NCBI GenBank assembly: GCA_024704765.1
Contig: JAKMXF010000307.1
Span: forward strand, 372,001-436,000
Origin: Oopsacas minuta
Lineage: Eukaryota; Porifera; Hexactinellida; Lyssacinosida; Leucopsacidae
DNA: 64,000 bases
Reading direction: 5' to 3'
In this document: in pieces, positions 22,049 through 32,978 of the stretch
How positions within the stretch are numbered: the first letter of the stretch is position 1
Layout: each line of letters starts with the position of its first letter
Position numbers and translations under genes: made by a program
Notes under the pieces: generated by a model
Database searches by the model: none
The model's input: the letters and a program-made list of their open reading frames with translations, nothing else
Told to the model about the DNA's origin: nothing

Positions 22049-22079
22049 TATATACTCAAAAAATCATGTGTTTTGATTA

Positions 22080-23100
22080 TTGTTCGAATATGCCACCTTT
22101 GGCTTTACACAGCTCTTCAGACGTCCAACAAAGGACCCTACGCTTGCTCACACCTGTTCTTCCGGAACTCTATCCCATTCAGGTGTTAAAGCCGCTCGAA
22201 GATTCTCTAAACTTTTGTGAGGTTTTGAGCATGCTTTGGACTCCAAAATGGACCATATAGAATAATCGAGAGGAATCAAATCTGGCGAGCATGGTAGTCA
22301 TTCTTCCGAAGAAATATACAGTATGCCCCAGGGCAATTCTCCTTGCACCATTTTTGGGTAGTCCTGGCTTTGTGAGCTGGTGCTGAGTCCTGTTGAAAGG
22401 TCCATGGCCGACTTCCGAAATGTTTTGGGCCCAGGGCTTCAAAACTGATTCGAGAATAGACTCTCGGTAAATAGACTGGTCGATCTTAACACCTTGGGGG
22501 ATAAATACTAGAGGCGTCCGTCCATCTGAGGTCACCCCCGCCCAAACCATCTCAGAGGTTGGTTTTTGTGTCCGAGAGACACGAAATGAAGATGGAGGTA
22601 AAGACGCTTTATTGTAGCCAATATTCTGTCATTTTGCTTATTTACTTGCTGTTCAACTACAAAGGGCTTTTCATCAGAACAAAATTTGATTCTGCACCCC
22701 AGCAGTGAACCTCCCAAGCAGTGATTGACATCTATCTAGTCTTTTCTTTTATTTTTGACTGACAACAATTGTTTCTTCTGAACTTATAAGAACTCATCGC
22801 TAGCTCGTTTCTCACCATTAATCTCATTGACTCACGCGCAACATTCATTTCTTTCGCTAGTTTTCTCATGCTTCTCACAGGATTTCGTGATATCCGGCGT
22901 TTCACGTTCTTTCTCAAGGTTGAAGTCCTAACTGTGCGTTTGCGACCTTTTCTTGAGCGATCTTGGATGATTCCAGTTTCAAGGAACCGAAATATAGTTC
23001 TAGATACAAACATCTTATTCGTCTTCAACGATTTTACAATTTCAGAATTTGAATGTCCGTTCTTGTGGAGTTCTATAACCGCTGATCTCCTAGATAACAT
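22080..23100 (-). pseudogene. Tc1-type transposase, broken
   Basis: The first 122 codons (23100-22732) are open: MLSRRSAVIELHKNGHSNSE with a helix-turn-helix and RSRKGRKRTVRT, then RRISRNPVRSMRKLAKEMNV. A second block holds MVWAGVTSDGRTPLVFIPQG and VKIDQSIYRESILESVLKPW (22550-22440). Beyond it the frame shifts repeatedly: APAHKARTTQKW, then a SPDLIPLDYSIWSILES block in another frame, ending AKGGIFEQ near 22085. The final acidic residue sits in a PLDY context like the DD37D elements of this window rather than NPIE. The several frameshifts make it dead. Confidence 0.82.
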
Positions 23101-23274
23101 CGTAATTCGTACAAGTGATTTTGAAAAATACTATACAATAATAACCAAGTTCGATTGTAACTCACTAGTTGTATAGTAACGTTCGTTATAGAAGGTAAAA
23201 TCTAGTGGTAGGATATGATCTGTTCCGCCATAGTGATTTATAAAGTGGTAACAGTATTTATTGGTCACCCTGTA

Positions 23275-23540
23275 TAATTTGAGTTATTAAAACAAGGTTT
23301 GTCTACTATCTCTGGAGTCTAGATACAAAAAACCCTTCATCTTAGAAATATTTAAACACCCATTTTCGAATTGGTTTTCAATCTCATCCTTACTCTTCTT
23401 AATTCTCCAGTTAGTGAATTCATTGATATCAACTTTCTCAGCTATTCTCCTTGTTTCCAACCAGAACTTATTAGTTCAACAATCTCATCTTTGTTTGTAG
23501 ATCTAAATTCTCTGGTATCCTATTAGTATTCATAAAAATA
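23275..23540 (-). pseudogene. pogo/Tigger transposase remnant, N-terminal part
   Basis: Right of the Tc1 insertion, the minus strand reads STNKDEIVELISSGWKQG, IAEKVDINEFTNWRIKKSKD and FLYLDSRDSRQTLF. This resembles the N-terminal helix-turn-helix (psq-like) and the start of the CENP-B region of a pogo transposase. Orientation and position fit the core part at 19880-20624, making the Tc1 a clean insertion. The similarity is modest and includes a frameshift. Confidence 0.45.
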
Positions 23541-24600
23541 CATATATAATATAGGCGAACAGTGAAAATAGATTCGAACATTTATTTGTACTTCATTTCA
23601 AGGGCTATTGTTATCTATTCATTGGAACTGAAATTGGTTTGCCATAATTTATATCTATTCACTTATAGTTATTGCATCATAATCCTATGTTATGTACTGA
23701 TAAAGTAACAGAATATTCTTGTATCAAGTTTACTTGCTTATAGAGCAACAAGATATAGCTGTAAATTTGAAATATGAATTTTTACTTGCTAATAAGCCAA
23801 CATTAACATTTCAGTTATGTAATCTTACTTGCTATTAAAAGAACTTTTATTGACGAACTGAATTATATGTGAACCCTTCTACTCTACTTAGGGAGTTGGG
23901 AAATCCTTGATCTTAAGAAACTTGTTAATTGAGCAATTGCTATTAAGCGAACACTACTGTTCCACTATCTGACATCAGTCAAACCTTTGTCTGACCTCTA
24001 GCAAAATATTACCAAAGGAAGGCACTAAAATATTACAATATTTGTATGAGATAATGTTTAGATATTATATATGACTTTCTCGAGTATACTTTAATTCTAG
24101 CGGTCACGTTATTTACGTCACATAATGTGAACATTATGTTTATCGTGCTATGGAGTAGATTTACGCAATGCTACTTAAGTAAGTATCTGTTGCACAGCCC
24201 TTGTATTTGTATATTATATCACATAAACGGCAGAATAGTATATAAAATCCGTCTAAAATATACATCTATAAAATTCTAAATTAGCAAAGTTTTGCCAAAT
24301 ATGAGAAGATGGGATGCAGGCCACATAACCGACAAATTGATTGATAGAATTGTCTCTGTTCATCTTGTTCCTAGAAATGAAAAGTTGGTAAAATGTGCTA
24401 TACTTTTGATAAATTTGACAAAACAAGCAGACTTCGCTTCCGATGTTACTCCGCAACTACAGTATTTGGTGAATCGGTTTTAGCATAGGTATTAAATAAC
24501 CAAATTTCTTATAGTGCTTTTGCTCGCTACGCAAATTGATAAACACAGCATACAGTGTCTTGATTAAATATATCAAATATTATACTCCTTGTATCATAAC
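23541..24600. other. Unannotated AT-rich stretch
   Basis: No coding similarity seen. A direct motif ACTTGCT recurs near 23740-23830, which may be chance. The small frames at 24253-24483 resemble nothing known to me. Confidence 0.3.
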
Positions 24601-24608
24601 AGCTAATA

Positions 24609-24800
24609 CACTAAAACAATGGTACTTAATGATGGAGGGGTATGTGAAGTCAGTTCTATGAAATTCATTTAGATGTGATAGTATATGTCACCGTCCAAAT
24701 TGAGTACTTAGCGCCGCCAAATGGAGTAAGGTTATTCTTATACAAAATATACGATTAAATGTTATGGTTTACTAAAAAACAATACTTTATAATTTTAAAG
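24609..24800 (+). repeat. Old dispersed repeat, copy A
   Basis: It begins CACTAAAACAATGGTACT; a related start occurs at 30394 and 54012. The inner part (24690-24745, TATATGTCACCGTCC, AAGGTTATTCTTATA) is found inverted at 27981-28040. The pattern suggests fragments of one repeat family with partly inverted ends. Confidence 0.4.
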
Positions 24801-25010
24801 ATATGTTTTATGGTCTGCTAAAATAAAAGAATGTTGTATCTAGATTCATACTACGAATAATATCTTTCAATTGACTTGAAAAGGTATTTGTATGGTTTAA
24901 AACAATTAATATCTAAATATACACACAATATACTAAAAAATCATAACCAAGCAGGAGATAATGCAGTAAATGTACTTCTATAACCACAATAAATATTCAG
25001 TTAATTATTT

Positions 25011-25122
25011 GACTAGTTGATTATAATGGTAGTGGACTAGTTGAATTAAAGGAGAATTGACCAGGTCATTAAAGGATAGTTAACTAGTTGATTATAAGGA
25101 TAGTTGACTAGTTGATTGGGGT
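25011..25122 (+). repeat. Degenerate 24-bp tandem repeat
   Basis: Four to five units with the consensus GACTAGTTGATTATAAGGAT plus AGTT; units start near 25011, 25035, 25059, 25082 and 25106. The third unit is the most diverged (GACCAGGTCATT). Confidence 0.65.
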
Positions 25123-25480
25123 GGTTTTGAAAAACCCTGTTTTAGCATCACTATCTGTTCTTGCAAACGGTAGAGTGTCTGTGACACTTCGGGTTGCATT
25201 TAACTTGCTTCCGTTTGCACTGGCAAGTCTTGGCCCTGCAGCTGTCTTACATGGCATGACAGGCACGATTTTACCCCTGCCTCTACAGTGTTCAATCCAG
25301 GGTATAACTTTTTAGGAGGGAAGTTGTCGATATGGCAACACTATAGATATCTGACTATTCTTTCGTATTATTTGACCCATGCAGATATTTTGTGCAATTA
25401 AGATACTACATAAATAAAAAAATTACTTACAATAGGAATATTTTAGGAAAATCTGTTAAATTAACAATTCACCAGATTTA

Positions 25481-26700
25481 AGCTTGAACGCCATAATACT
25501 ATTCTACCGTTCTTTTCCCTTAACAAAAACAACAAATTCCTCCAACATATCATTCTCAAGGTGATCAGGGCCTTCAATGCATACCCGCATCGTATGTTAA
25601 GGCCTGTTCTCGCCCATCCTGCTCCGGAGTCTTGTTTATTTTAGTTTCATATTGCTAAATGTACGTTCAACAGTGGCTGTTGTGATTAGTAAACCTCTAC
25701 TATTGCAGCTAAATTTAATAAGTTTGAAATTGAATCGAAATATCTTCCCTGCTGATCAATTTCGATAATATATCCTACAAAGAGCCATTCTTGAATTGCT
25801 TTAAATTTTACCCCGAAACAATTTCCATTCTGCTTCAGTTTCCTCTCCATCAATCTATGATTGTGACATAGCATAATCATCACCAAAGTTGACATGCTGT
25901 ATAACACTATAGTAATTTATTTGCATCTTCATCTTTTCCCTACCATTGTTAGGTGATAGTTGAAGTTCGGTTTAGGGAGATAGCGAGGGTCCAAAACGGG
26001 TATAAAAGAGGCTAGATCAGTTCACTCCCTTCTTTTTCGGATGTGGTTAATTACACTTTGTATATATGGCTGATACGCTGTCTGAAGAAATTGAATTTTT
26101 CCTCTTCCATGATCACAATGTGTTTTCCACCAAGCTGAGTATCATCCGCAAAAACTAAAGAATCGTTCTTGAACCAGGTAACTATTTCATTAATCTCTGT
26201 TCGCCTTTCAGTGGTACTATCGACTATTAATTGCACCCTTCCAAGGTCATCCGCTTTCCCCTGTAAAATGCTAGTAACCTGGTAACTGTATCGAGTACAT
26301 TTGATAACATATAGATACAAGCTTCAGTTTTGTATTTTAACAAGAGAGTCGCAATTCTATGTGCTTGCATCACAAGTTTCATCATAAATCTCTTCAAATG
26401 TGCGTACCAATGCTGGGATACTCCGTCGCACAGCACACACGGCTCATTCACTTACAAGCCATAGAGTATCACTAGGTTTTACCATTTTAATCTCAGGAGA
26501 CTAGAGTTCTGCCTGGATCAGTGAGAGTTTTTCTGCTTTCTAGGGAGAATAATGGAGATTGTTAACATTGTACCTAACTCCCATTATTTGTACATGTTCT
26601 GCACAAGCATTGACGGCAGCAAGTTGAAGTTAATGGGACCTGCAATGGATATAAATTACACCTCTTGCAAGTAATCTCAGACGCCTTTGAACATCACTTA
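25481..26700 (-). pseudogene. hAT transposase of the ZNF862-like type, decayed
   Basis: Minus-strand blocks in order: IYIHCRSH and QLAAVNACAEHVQIMGVRY (RNase H-like second part), HYSP and KAEKLSLIQAEL, SPEIKMVKPSDTLWLVSE, RSIPALVRTFEEIYDETCDA, EACIYMLSNVLDTVTRLLAF, then the end block TATVERTFSNMKLK and RLRSRMGENRP with HTMRVCIEGPDHLEN. This is the order of ZNF862-like proteins, a hAT-derived family that is also common as active transposons in fishes and invertebrates. Many stops and frameshifts are present. A hAT-like end (CAGTGTTCAATCCAGGG) at 25286 could be its right-hand terminus. Confidence 0.75.
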
Positions 26701-26719
26701 TATGGTCAAACATTGTATT

Positions 26720-27600
26720 AGTTCAATTATTCTCAAGGACGGCTTTCCCAGGGACATCGTCAGGGTGGAGAAGCTTGTCAGTGCCGCAGGATGTTAGATT
26801 AGAGTAGGTGAATGCTGTGCTGATTGTCCCATGTGCAGTCCCGAATTTGGAAAGCCCCTCCATCCGAGTACATATCCGCAACGGTACCAATGAGACTGTT
26901 GGGACAAATGCTTGCCCTATCAGGGTAAGGAATGGGATCCTCTTAATATCCCCTTTTAAATAGTCTTGCATCGTTTCATACTTGACTGTATCATGTCAGC
27001 TCTTTGCTTTCTGAGGGCTCCCCAGCTACTTTGACGGAGCTTCTTAGTATTTCGCGCTTTCCTGCAGTGCTCATCGCGAGCACAGAAGTACTGTACTGGA
27101 ATCTTACCGTACGCGTCTAGTCGGTCCAGGCAGTCAGCATGAAATGGATCACGTTTACAATACTCACAGTACCAGTTGCCATCATCTTTTACACAGGCCT
27201 GACCGAGAGGATGGGAAGTGAAGTAAGTGTCAGATACGAGGGAATAGGAGATGCAGGTGGTTGATCAGAGGGTATAGGCTTGGACTGGCCGGAGGTAATG
27301 TAAATATAAGGTGCAACTCGTGATCCGATCAGCGGGGGTACAGTAAGGTTGTAGGTATCTTCATCAAGATAGTCGGCAAACACATATCCTGCCTTTGTTG
27401 GCTTGTCAAATGCCGAAGCATGCGATAGTTGTGGCTCATGGAATACTCGTACATCCTGTCACATATCACATGACTGAACTCGTGATGTGCAACCACTAAC
27501 GTATCGGACAGGTCTTTCTTGACCATACGCGTAACTTGCTCCGTGTAGTCCCCGGATTTCACCTATTTTCATGTCCAGGACATTTATATCCTCAAACTAC
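26720..27600 (-). pseudogene. Probable N-terminal part of the ZNF862-like hAT
   Basis: Upstream of the core on the same strand, broken frames contain FVPTVSLVPLRICTRMEGLS with FGTAHGTISTAF (26971-26723) and a cysteine-rich block near 27000-27190: DGNWYCEYCKRDPFHADCLD followed by YFCARDEHC and LRQSSWGALRKQRAD. The last block looks like a metal-binding finger. A 77-codon block at 27562-27329 contains HEFSHVICDRMYEYSMSHN. I cannot name the finger; continuity of strand and spacing argue that it belongs to the same element. Confidence 0.4.
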
Positions 27601-27742
27601 TCCACAGAATAGCGCAACTTGGTCCTGCCCCAATTGGGATCGTTGGTGTTGCAACCATCCTTTCTGTAGCTCTCTATAATCCCATCTCTTTCCTCTCTCC
27701 ACCAAATGTTAATTGATTGAGCTACTAAAGCTCTGCCTCTAG

Positions 27743-28190
27743 AATTTCTTTATTATTTGATAAAAGGAAAAAGTAGATTGATTTGGTCCAGATGAAACAA
27801 ATGCAAACACAACAACATATAGTAACTAGTCAGAAATAGCGCAGTAACTGTCGCGTGATAGCACAAGGGTTATTATAGGCCTAACACCCAGTAGGACTAG
27901 GTAACTTCGTTATGTATGTTGAATAGTAATTCTACAAATATAATTCCATTTCAGTTAACCCATAATATCATAAGCAGAAAATTATATAAGAATAACCTTC
28001 CTCAATTGGTCGTATACTCAAATTAGACGGTGACATATATATTGTACATTTTTGCGCAAATAGATGTATTATTGATAGTTTCGAAAGTTTATTACTCATA
28101 TCTACCAACCACTCTAAGGGCCGAAATGAAATCATCTGATTGCTTACATGCAAATATGTCTAAAAATATAATAATATTAACACACTATAT
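27743..28190. other. Non-coding stretch with old repeat pieces
   Basis: 27981-28040 is an inverted match to 24690-24750, and 28040-28165 is a direct, diverged match to 30485-30610 (shared ATGTATTATTGATA and ATCTGATTGCTTAC). No gene seen. Confidence 0.4.
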
Positions 28191-29480
28191 CAGTGGTTCC
28201 CAAACTTATATACTTAGCAACCCACCTTTAGTTCATCAAAAACCTCGCGACCCCCCAAAGTTAACTAGGATTATATAATAATTCATGATCAATTCAGTAG
28301 TATTATGATATGATGTCACTAATAAATGTTTTCCAATGTGAAGTTGTTTCTGCTTAACTAACTCTTGTATTTCAGGCTCTGTGGTGGAGAGTGCGCAACG
28401 TAGATCATCTTCGCCTTTTAATCTATTCCTAGCGCTACTTTTTAGCTGTAGAAGAGTGGAAAAATTTGATTCACAGAGGTAAGTTGTCTCAAATGGCAGA
28501 AGTTTTCACAGCACAATTTTTGTCAATGTGGGACATGAATCTCTCATTAAGCTCTAAAATGTATTCAATTACTCCCTTTCAAAAACTTCCTTTGCAGATC
28601 CATCATTGATAAGTTCTATTAATTCTTCGTGAGCCCGATCATTCTTATCAGGTATTGTTTGAGGAGATACAATGAATGGATTTCTGAGTAAAGTAAATTC
28701 GATCTCACCACATTTAGGAAAATAATGGGAAGATTCAGATTCCATAGCTGCAAGGTGTTCAATGATAATATCTTGGGTGTCCTCGTCTAGCCTGATATCT
28801 TTCTTCTCGTAAAGTTCAGATAACCCTTCGAACATACAAATGTTTTCATTTTCCAAAATTTTTCTTTTCCAATTCTTAAGTTTCATTAGGAAAACATTTA
28901 GTTTTTCATTCAAATAAAAAATGGGTTAATTTTTGCCTTGAAGATAGTGATTTAAACTGTTGATGCGATCAAAATATCGACAAGGTAAGCAAGATGCACT
29001 TCGCTCCTCTCATCTGAGATTATTGACAGAAATTCATATTTTGCATTTTGGTCAAGGAATACCTATATCTCCGGAGCAATATTTGAACTCGTTCAAGAAC
29101 ATTTCCCTTTGAAAGCCAACGTACTTGAGTGTAAAAGAGTAGAGTTTGGTGACTAGCGGTCATGTCCTCGCATAGTTCTCTGAAAAGCCACGTGTTAAGT
29201 GCACTGGGTTTGATAAAGTTAACTATCTTTATTATTGTATATATCATTTCTAAGAGCTGTGGTGGTATAGTTTTACAACCTAGCGCTTGTCTATGGATCA
29301 CGCAGTGTACTCCTGTAACTTCTGGAGATTTATCTTTGACAAGCTATTGAAATCCTGAACGCGAACTAAGCATAGCTGGTGCTCCATCACAACAAACGCA
29401 CAAAAATCTTTCCACTTGAGTTTATTATCTTGGAGAAAATTGTCAATCAATTCAATTCGCCACATAAATGTGAAACTTAA
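28191..29480 (-). mobile_element. 3' half of a ZBED5-like hAT element
   Basis: The hAT terminus CAGTGGTTCCCAAACTT lies at 28191. Coding similarity on the minus strand extends from about 29480 down to 28350. The 5' half and its terminus are missing, so the copy is truncated near 29480. Confidence 0.75.
28340..29480 (-). pseudogene. ZBED5-like hAT transposase, C-terminal half, decayed
   Basis: Blocks in order on the minus strand: VCCDGAPAMLS (second D region, near 29380), VIHRQALGCKTIPPQLLEMI, IVNFIKPSALNTWLFRELCE, LFYTQVRWLSKGNVLERV, then MKLKNWKRKILENENICMFE, HYFPKCGEIEFTLLRNPFIV, and the dimerisation end LPFETTYLCESNFSTLLQLK at about 28480. This is the standard order of ZBED5/SCAND3-like hAT transposases. 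Several frameshifts are present. Confidence 0.8.
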
Positions 29481-31247
29481 TGATAGCAGTTGTGATAATA
29501 TTCCCTGTTATAGTAAGTATCTTGTGATCCGAATTAGCCACAATACACCTCTTATAAGATTCAGACCATAATATCTGATAATATTGGATATTGGAGAATT
29601 CCAATATATTCATCGAGTATCACAGAATTGATAAGATATGGATATTTCAATATCCTTGGTAGGATAATTGTCATTTTATATTATATAGTTAAAAATGGGC
29701 CAGAATATCAATTTTCACACAGTTTAGGTAATTATCAAGAATCAGGTGTCAAGATTCTTTGACCAAAAAGCATTGTAGTAGACAATTCATCTCTTGGGTT
29801 AAAGAAGGTAGGAATAAAATTCTTGTATGATAATCGAATTTCAGCACCAAAGAATTTCACAGTTTCAGTTTCGCATCTTGATTTATGGTCTCGATATTAA
29901 TGTGGTCCAATGAAAGTATACCTAGAAGTGTGCGGCCTGATGGTAACGAATGTTTGTGGAACACTATGTTGTAATATGTTCTAAACCCCACATATCCATA
30001 TATATGTCGTTAATTTACTGTTCCAAATTCTGAAACTTAGTGAATTCTCATTTCAAGTCCTTCAAAAGGATTCTTATTCAATGGCCAAATATACATAAAC
30101 TGAAAATTGGCCCCCATCTCATCTCAAATGTATATATAGGCATTCCATAGGATGACATCCTATCTACTATCTTTTAGCTAGAGGTGTAACCGAAGTGGTC
30201 ACAAATAGCTCTGATGCATATCTTTGTGATTAATGTGTTTTAGAGATCTTATTTGTAGCATCTTATCTGGTACTAATGTTCCGTAGTCATAAATATCCCA
30301 AGCAATCTTCCAGAAACAGTGTTAAATCATGGAACCACTACTGATGTATTTTGGATGGCCCATGGAGAAAATATACAAGTATAACATTCTATACACTAAA
30401 GCAATGGTACTGATTGATGGACTTGGAGCAGGGATATGCCATGTGATGTCTAGATAATTACTTTGGTGAAAAAATATTTCAATTGTACTACTTGGCGGAA
30501 ATAAATGTATTATTGATATTTACGAATGTAGATTACGTATATTCACAAACTATTATCAGGGTCAAAATTACGCCATCTGATTGCTTACTTAGCAAATATG
30601 TCAAAAGTTGAAACTATATAATGTATTAATAGATTTCTAGAGATTTATAAATTGATTCACAGTTATAAAATTTGGCATTAGGAAATAACTAGGTTGTTAT
30701 ACTTAATATATATAATTGTTATAAAATACTTCGCTCCAGAGTTATTGCAGTGACCAACTGACAGTGGATGACACTTCTTAGCCAATACACACCGAAAACT
30801 CGACAAAATATACTTTTATAGCCTCAACATCTGCAGAACTATATGTCCGACTTCCCATACCTAGAAATAGGATATTAGTACTGTGATCTCTTTTCTGAGG
30901 ATCGAAACATGATCGCCGATCCTTTTATACACAGTAATCGAATGGAAGGCTCCGTCACTTTTGTCTGTTTCATCGTTTGGGGAAACATAGTAGGTAATTA
31001 GCGTCTAAAGACCTCAAAGTGTGGATAAAATGTACGTGCAAATTTGGTAGCAATCAGACTGCAAATTTCTCATCCTCCTATAGGTGCTATAAAATGTCAG
31101 AATACATCGTAAAAGTGATCGTATTCCTTTTGGTGCAAGGATCGCGATCACCATCTCTGATCATATTTTCAAGAACGATCGTGATCGTGATAATTAATCT
31201 GGTGATCGACTAAGCCCACCTGTAAATATATTTTGTTATCCTATATA
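29481..31247. other. Unannotated AT-rich stretch with one old repeat copy
   Basis: No coding similarity. A dispersed repeat copy begins at 30394 (CACTAAAGCAATGGTACT) and runs to about 30620. The segment 31100-31210 is rich in GATCG/CGATC motifs, giving several short palindromes. Confidence 0.35.
30388..30620 (+). repeat. Old dispersed repeat, copy B
   Basis: It starts with TATACACTAAAGCAATGG, shared with 24609 and 54012. The stretch after 30485 matches 28040-28165 in direct orientation. Confidence 0.4.
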
Positions 31248-32556
31248 CAGGATGACCCATAAATACTGTACCAATTGTTGTATGTATAAAATATATAATA
31301 TTGAAGCTGTTGATATGAAATTTCTACCAATTGTCAGAATCTCTACATAAAAAAACATATTTCGAGTATCATTCGAATATACTCCCTCGACATTTAATAC
31401 ACCTAACAATACGAGTAGGGAAGGAGTCCACGCTAGAACAAATGTCACAGTCTGGAATATTCTTCCATTCTCGAGACAAGGTTTTCTTTAGCTCGTCAAT
31501 ACTATAGTGTTTTTTAGAGTTGACCTTGCTCTCTAAAATGGATCATACTGAATAATCGAGAGGGTTACTGTCAGGGGAGTAAGGAAGCCACTCATCGGCA
31601 GAAATTAGCCTTGGGAGATTCTCTTTGCACCACTGTTGTGTCGCTTTCGCTTTATGGGCAGGTGCTGAGTCTTGTTGGAATACCCATTTTCTATTTTGAT
31701 AATGTTTTTTGGGTCAAGGTTTGACAACCTTCTTCAGTATCAAATCACGGTATACTGTTTGATTGATTTTTAGACGCTGGGGGAACGAAGATAAGGGGTG
31801 TGCGACCATCAAATGTGATGCCTCCACACACCATTACTGAAGCTGGATTTTTGGCTCTAGACACCTGGAAAGTGAATTTAGGGAGATTATTTTCGCAGTA
31901 GCAAGGATTCTATCGTTTTGAGAGTTTAACACTTGTTCTACAGTGAACAATTTCTCATCTGAGAAGAGGAAATCTCTATGGGCGTGGTTGTTGTAACGCG
32001 AAACCATTCTTTACATCTTTGTAGCCGCATATTCTTATTTTGCTCTTTAAGAAGCTGGTACTTATTCAATGTATAGGCTTTCATCTGTAGGTCACTTCAT
32101 ACAATTCTTCTCATTGATTCCCTACTAATTTGTATCTCCTTGGCCATTTTTCTGATGCTTCCTGAAGGATTTCAACGGAACCTCTGGGATGCACGACTTA
32201 TCTTAGAAAAGGTCCTTACAGTTCGCGGACGACCAGGTCTACGTCTGTCAGTCATCCTCCCGGTATCATTGTATCAAAACAAAGACCGGTTTATGAACAT
32301 CTAATTCGTTTTTAGTAGTTTAGCGATTTAACCTTGGAATTTCCCGCCTCATAAAGCTGTAAATCAACTGCTCGCCGAAGTTCCATTGCTAATCAGTAAA
32401 AAAATCGATTGATTAGTGTCCAGATGCTATAATGAATAAATATTTTAGAGTATAAGATCTAGAATGAATTATGGCATAATATTATACAGAATTCCTAAAT
32501 GTAATATAGAGTATAGTTAGATAGTATATCAGTAACAATATTTATGGGTCACCCTG
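31248..32556 (-). mobile_element. DD37D-type Tc1/mariner element, dead copy 1
   Basis: The termini are CAGGATGACCCATAAATACT at 31248 and the inverted end TATGGGTCACCCTG at 32556, next to TA (31246-31247, 32557-32558). Length 1309 bp. It is the same family as 59118-60409, in opposite orientation. Confidence 0.9.
31375..32386 (-). pseudogene. DD37D-type transposase, dead copy 1
   Basis: The start block is MELRRAVDLQLYEAGNSKVK near 32385, followed by RRPGRP-like and SRASQRFR-like blocks in broken frames. Further on come AKNPASVMVCGGITFDGRTP and LIFVPPASKNQSNSIP, with the shared frameshift. The C-terminus (SPDSNPLDYSV, then SREWKNIPDCDICSS) ends near 31380. The final acidic residue is the D of NPLDY, as in the DD37D elements. 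It has at least five lesions; several occur at the same places in the copy at 59118-60409. Confidence 0.8.
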
Positions 32557-32978
32557 TAAAAACGAAATTGTGTACGCAGCCATAAATAATACCATATACG
32601 ATCATTTTCAAGATGTGTCATATTCGTGACTGATAGAGTATCAAAGTATAATCAGAGTATTGGAAGCTAGGTGTATAACAATGTTCGGCAAACATAAAGG
32701 ATTGAGGGCCGCATTAACCATTTTAAAATTTTAACCGGACCCAAGATTTCAAAATTATGTCCAATCCTTAGTATGCAGATATTAATGCGAAATACAATAT
32801 TTTGAATCCTATTTTACCCATATTTAATAACAATAATAAATTTAGTTGTTGACCTTTGGATATGTACTGTCAAGAAACAAATTCAACAAACCTGAAATAT
32901 TTGTAAGATATTTGCTCTCAAAGTGTATACTTTTGTAACTAAATACGCTGAATCAGAATTTTAAGTTTCTCATATGTA

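Larger units (their letters stand above)
20627..23272 (-). mobile_element. Tc1-type transposon interrupted by a mariner
   Basis: The termini are CAGGGTGAGCAATAAATACT at 20627 and its inverted partner ending TTGGTCACCCTG at 23272, each next to TA (20625-20626, 23273-23274). The gross length is 2646 bp; subtracting the nested mariner leaves about 1.3 kb, the standard size. It sits inside the pogo remnant. Confidence 0.9.
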
